This document shows, piece by piece, positions 62,925 through 64,000 of a stretch of 64,000 nucleotides of DNA (positions within the stretch are counted from its first letter, which is position 1; every line of letters starts with the position of its first letter). The position numbers and the translations under genes were made by a program. The notes beneath the pieces are model-generated. The model ran no database searches. It worked only from the letters and a program-made list of their open reading frames with translations, and had not been told where the DNA came from. The stretch lies in the NCBI RefSeq assembly GCF_018982885.2, contig NZ_CP081848.1, positions 62,001 through 126,000 of the forward strand. The letters run 5' to 3'. The stretch is from Polymorphobacter megasporae (GTDB taxonomy: Bacteria; Pseudomonadota; Alphaproteobacteria; Sphingomonadales; Sphingomonadaceae).

Positions 62925-64000
62925 TCAGGCCAGTTCGACCGCCACCGCCGTCGCCTCGCCGCCGCCGATGCACAGCGCGGCGACGCCCTTGCGCCCGCCG
63001 GTCCGCTGCAACGCCGCGATCAGCGTCGCGATGATCCGCGCGCCGCTTGCGCCGATCGGGTGGCCGAGCGCGGTCGCGCCGCCGTGGACGTTGAGCCTGT
63101 CGCGCGGAATACCGAGGTCGCGCATCGCGATCATTGCGACGACGGCAAACGCCTCGTTGACCTCGAACAGGTCGACGTCGGCGACGCTCCAGCCCGCCTT
63201 ATCCAGAACCCTCTGCACCGCGGGGACGGGGGCGGTGGTGAACTTGCCGGGTTCGTGCGCGTGCGCGGCGTGGGCGACGAGCCGTGCGACCGGGGTCAGG
63301 CCGTGGGCGAGCGCGACGCTCTCGCGGGTCAGAACCAGCGCCGCCGCGCCGTCGGAGATCGATGAGGCGTTCGCCGCTGTGATCGTCCCGTCCTTGGCAA
63401 AGGCGGGCTTGAGCGCGGGAATCTTCGCCGGTTGCGCCTTGCCGGGCTGCTCGTCGGTGTCGACCGTCACAGGGCCGGCGCGCGACGGCACGACGACCGC
63501 GACGATCTCGCCGGCAAACGCTCCGGAGTCGATCGCGGCAGTGGCGCGGCGAAGCGATTCGAGGGCGTAGTCGTCCTGCTCAACGCGGGTGAACTGATAA
63601 TCGCGGGCGCTGTCCTCGGCGAACGATCCCATCAGCTTGCCGGGATCATAGGCGTCCTCGAGCCCGTCGAGGTACATCGAGTCCTTGATCGCGTCGTGGC
63701 CGATCCGCGCTCCCGCGCGGTGCTTAGTCAGCAGGTACGGCGCATTCGACATGCTCTCCATGCCACCCGCGACGACGATGTCGGCCGAGCCGCTGGCGAG
63801 CGCGTCGTGCGCCATGATCGTCGCCTGCATGCCGCTGCCGCACATCTTGTTGACCGTCGTCGCTGTGACCCCGAGCGGGAGCCCCGCGCCAATCGCCGCC
63901 TGCCGTGCCGGCGCCTGGCCGAGCCCGGCGGGGAGGACGCAGCCCATGATGATCTGGTCGACCGCCGCGCCATCGACACCCGAGCGCTCGACTGCCGCAC
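62925..64000 (-). CDS. Acetyl-CoA acetyltransferase (thiolase), partial
   Basis: The 3' part of a thiolase gene; its 5' end lies to the right of the window. Readable motifs are the nucleophile Cys in NKMCGSGMQATIMAHDAL, GGMESMSNAPYLL, DLFEVNEAFA, the His in HGGATALGHPIGASGAR and the second Cys in ALCIGGGEATA. It forms or cleaves acetoacetyl-CoA in fatty-acid or PHB metabolism. The frame is open to 64000 with no start in sight. Confidence 0.95.
   Translation of the reverse strand, partial: AAVERSGVDGAAVDQIIMGCVLPAGLGQAPARQAAIGAGLPLGVTATTVNKMCGSGMQATIMAHDALASGSADIVVAGGMESMSNAPYLLTKHRAGARIGHDAIKDSMYLDGLEDAYDPGKLMGSFAEDSARDYQFTRVEQDDYALESLRRATAAIDSGAFAGEIVAVVVPSRAGPVTVDTDEQPGKAQPAKIPALKPAFAKDGTITAANASSISDGAAALVLTRESVALAHGLTPVARLVAHAAHAHEPGKFTTAPVPAVQRVLDKAGWSVADVDLFEVNEAFAVVAMIAMRDLGIPRDRLNVHGGATALGHPIGASGARIIATLIAALQRTGGRKGVAALCIGGGEATAVAVELA

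Overview
The window is a high-GC alphaproteobacterial chromosome segment, most likely from a sphingomonad (order Sphingomonadales). Two exported proteins end in the VPEPxxWA-type PEP-CTERM tail common in that group. The gene set is also typical of it: an aa3-type cytochrome oxidase subunit IV next to split transhydrogenase genes, a YadA-type adhesin, DUF1109/NrsF and DUF2827. No plasmid, phage, integrase, transposase or CRISPR signature was seen. Most operons show 4-nt stop/start overlaps (ATGA, GTGA, TTGA).

Layout, left to right. The 3' end of ssb and a DUF1697 gene come first. A complete type II secretion (T2SS) island follows (about 1.0-13.7 kb): gspG-H-I-C-D on the minus strand, divergent gspL-M-E-F, a minus-strand gspN, a plus-strand operon of an LpoA-like periplasmic-binding protein with gspJ-gspK, and the prepilin peptidase gspO. 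An ECF sigma factor and its NrsF-like membrane anti-sigma factor lie next to gspO. Then comes a surface cassette (15.3-22.4 kb): a 1391-residue trimeric autotransporter adhesin followed on the same strand by a DUF2827 gene, a small secreted protein and a second DUF2827 gene. A CHAP-domain secreted protein, folP, a coiled-coil protein and an ABC1/UbiB-type kinase come next.

At 26.5-30.6 kb is a cytochrome oxidase IV - pntAA - hicA - hicB - pntAB - pntB - sodC run, in which a HicAB-like toxin-antitoxin pair sits between the two halves of the transhydrogenase alpha subunit. After tRNA-His there is a valine-catabolism operon (mmsA, enoyl-CoA hydratase, mmsB), a sterol-desaturase-family protein, a PEP-CTERM protein, leucine dehydrogenase, an orphan molybdopterin dehydrogenase large subunit coupled to a Wzz/GumC-like protein, a peroxiredoxin, YqgE and AsmA.

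From 45.8 kb the genes are mostly housekeeping: rpmI-rplT, pheS-pheT, asd, leuC-leuD and leuB. A stand-alone BLUF blue-light photoreceptor gene lies between leuD and leuB. The right end holds a PYROXD2-like oxidoreductase, an S1/P1-type nuclease, a thioredoxin-fold peroxiredoxin, a PEP-CTERM metalloprotease and the 3' part of a thiolase gene. Four related palindromic intergenic repeats are dispersed through the window.

The most promising undescribed unit is the adhesin-DUF2827 cassette. The adhesin stalk is built of 75-bp repeats that place an NATS motif at a regular position, and the linked DUF2827 proteins could modify it. The BLUF gene inside the leu cluster and HicAB inside the pnt operon are the next most interesting. 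All functions are read from sequence features and family knowledge; no database search was run.
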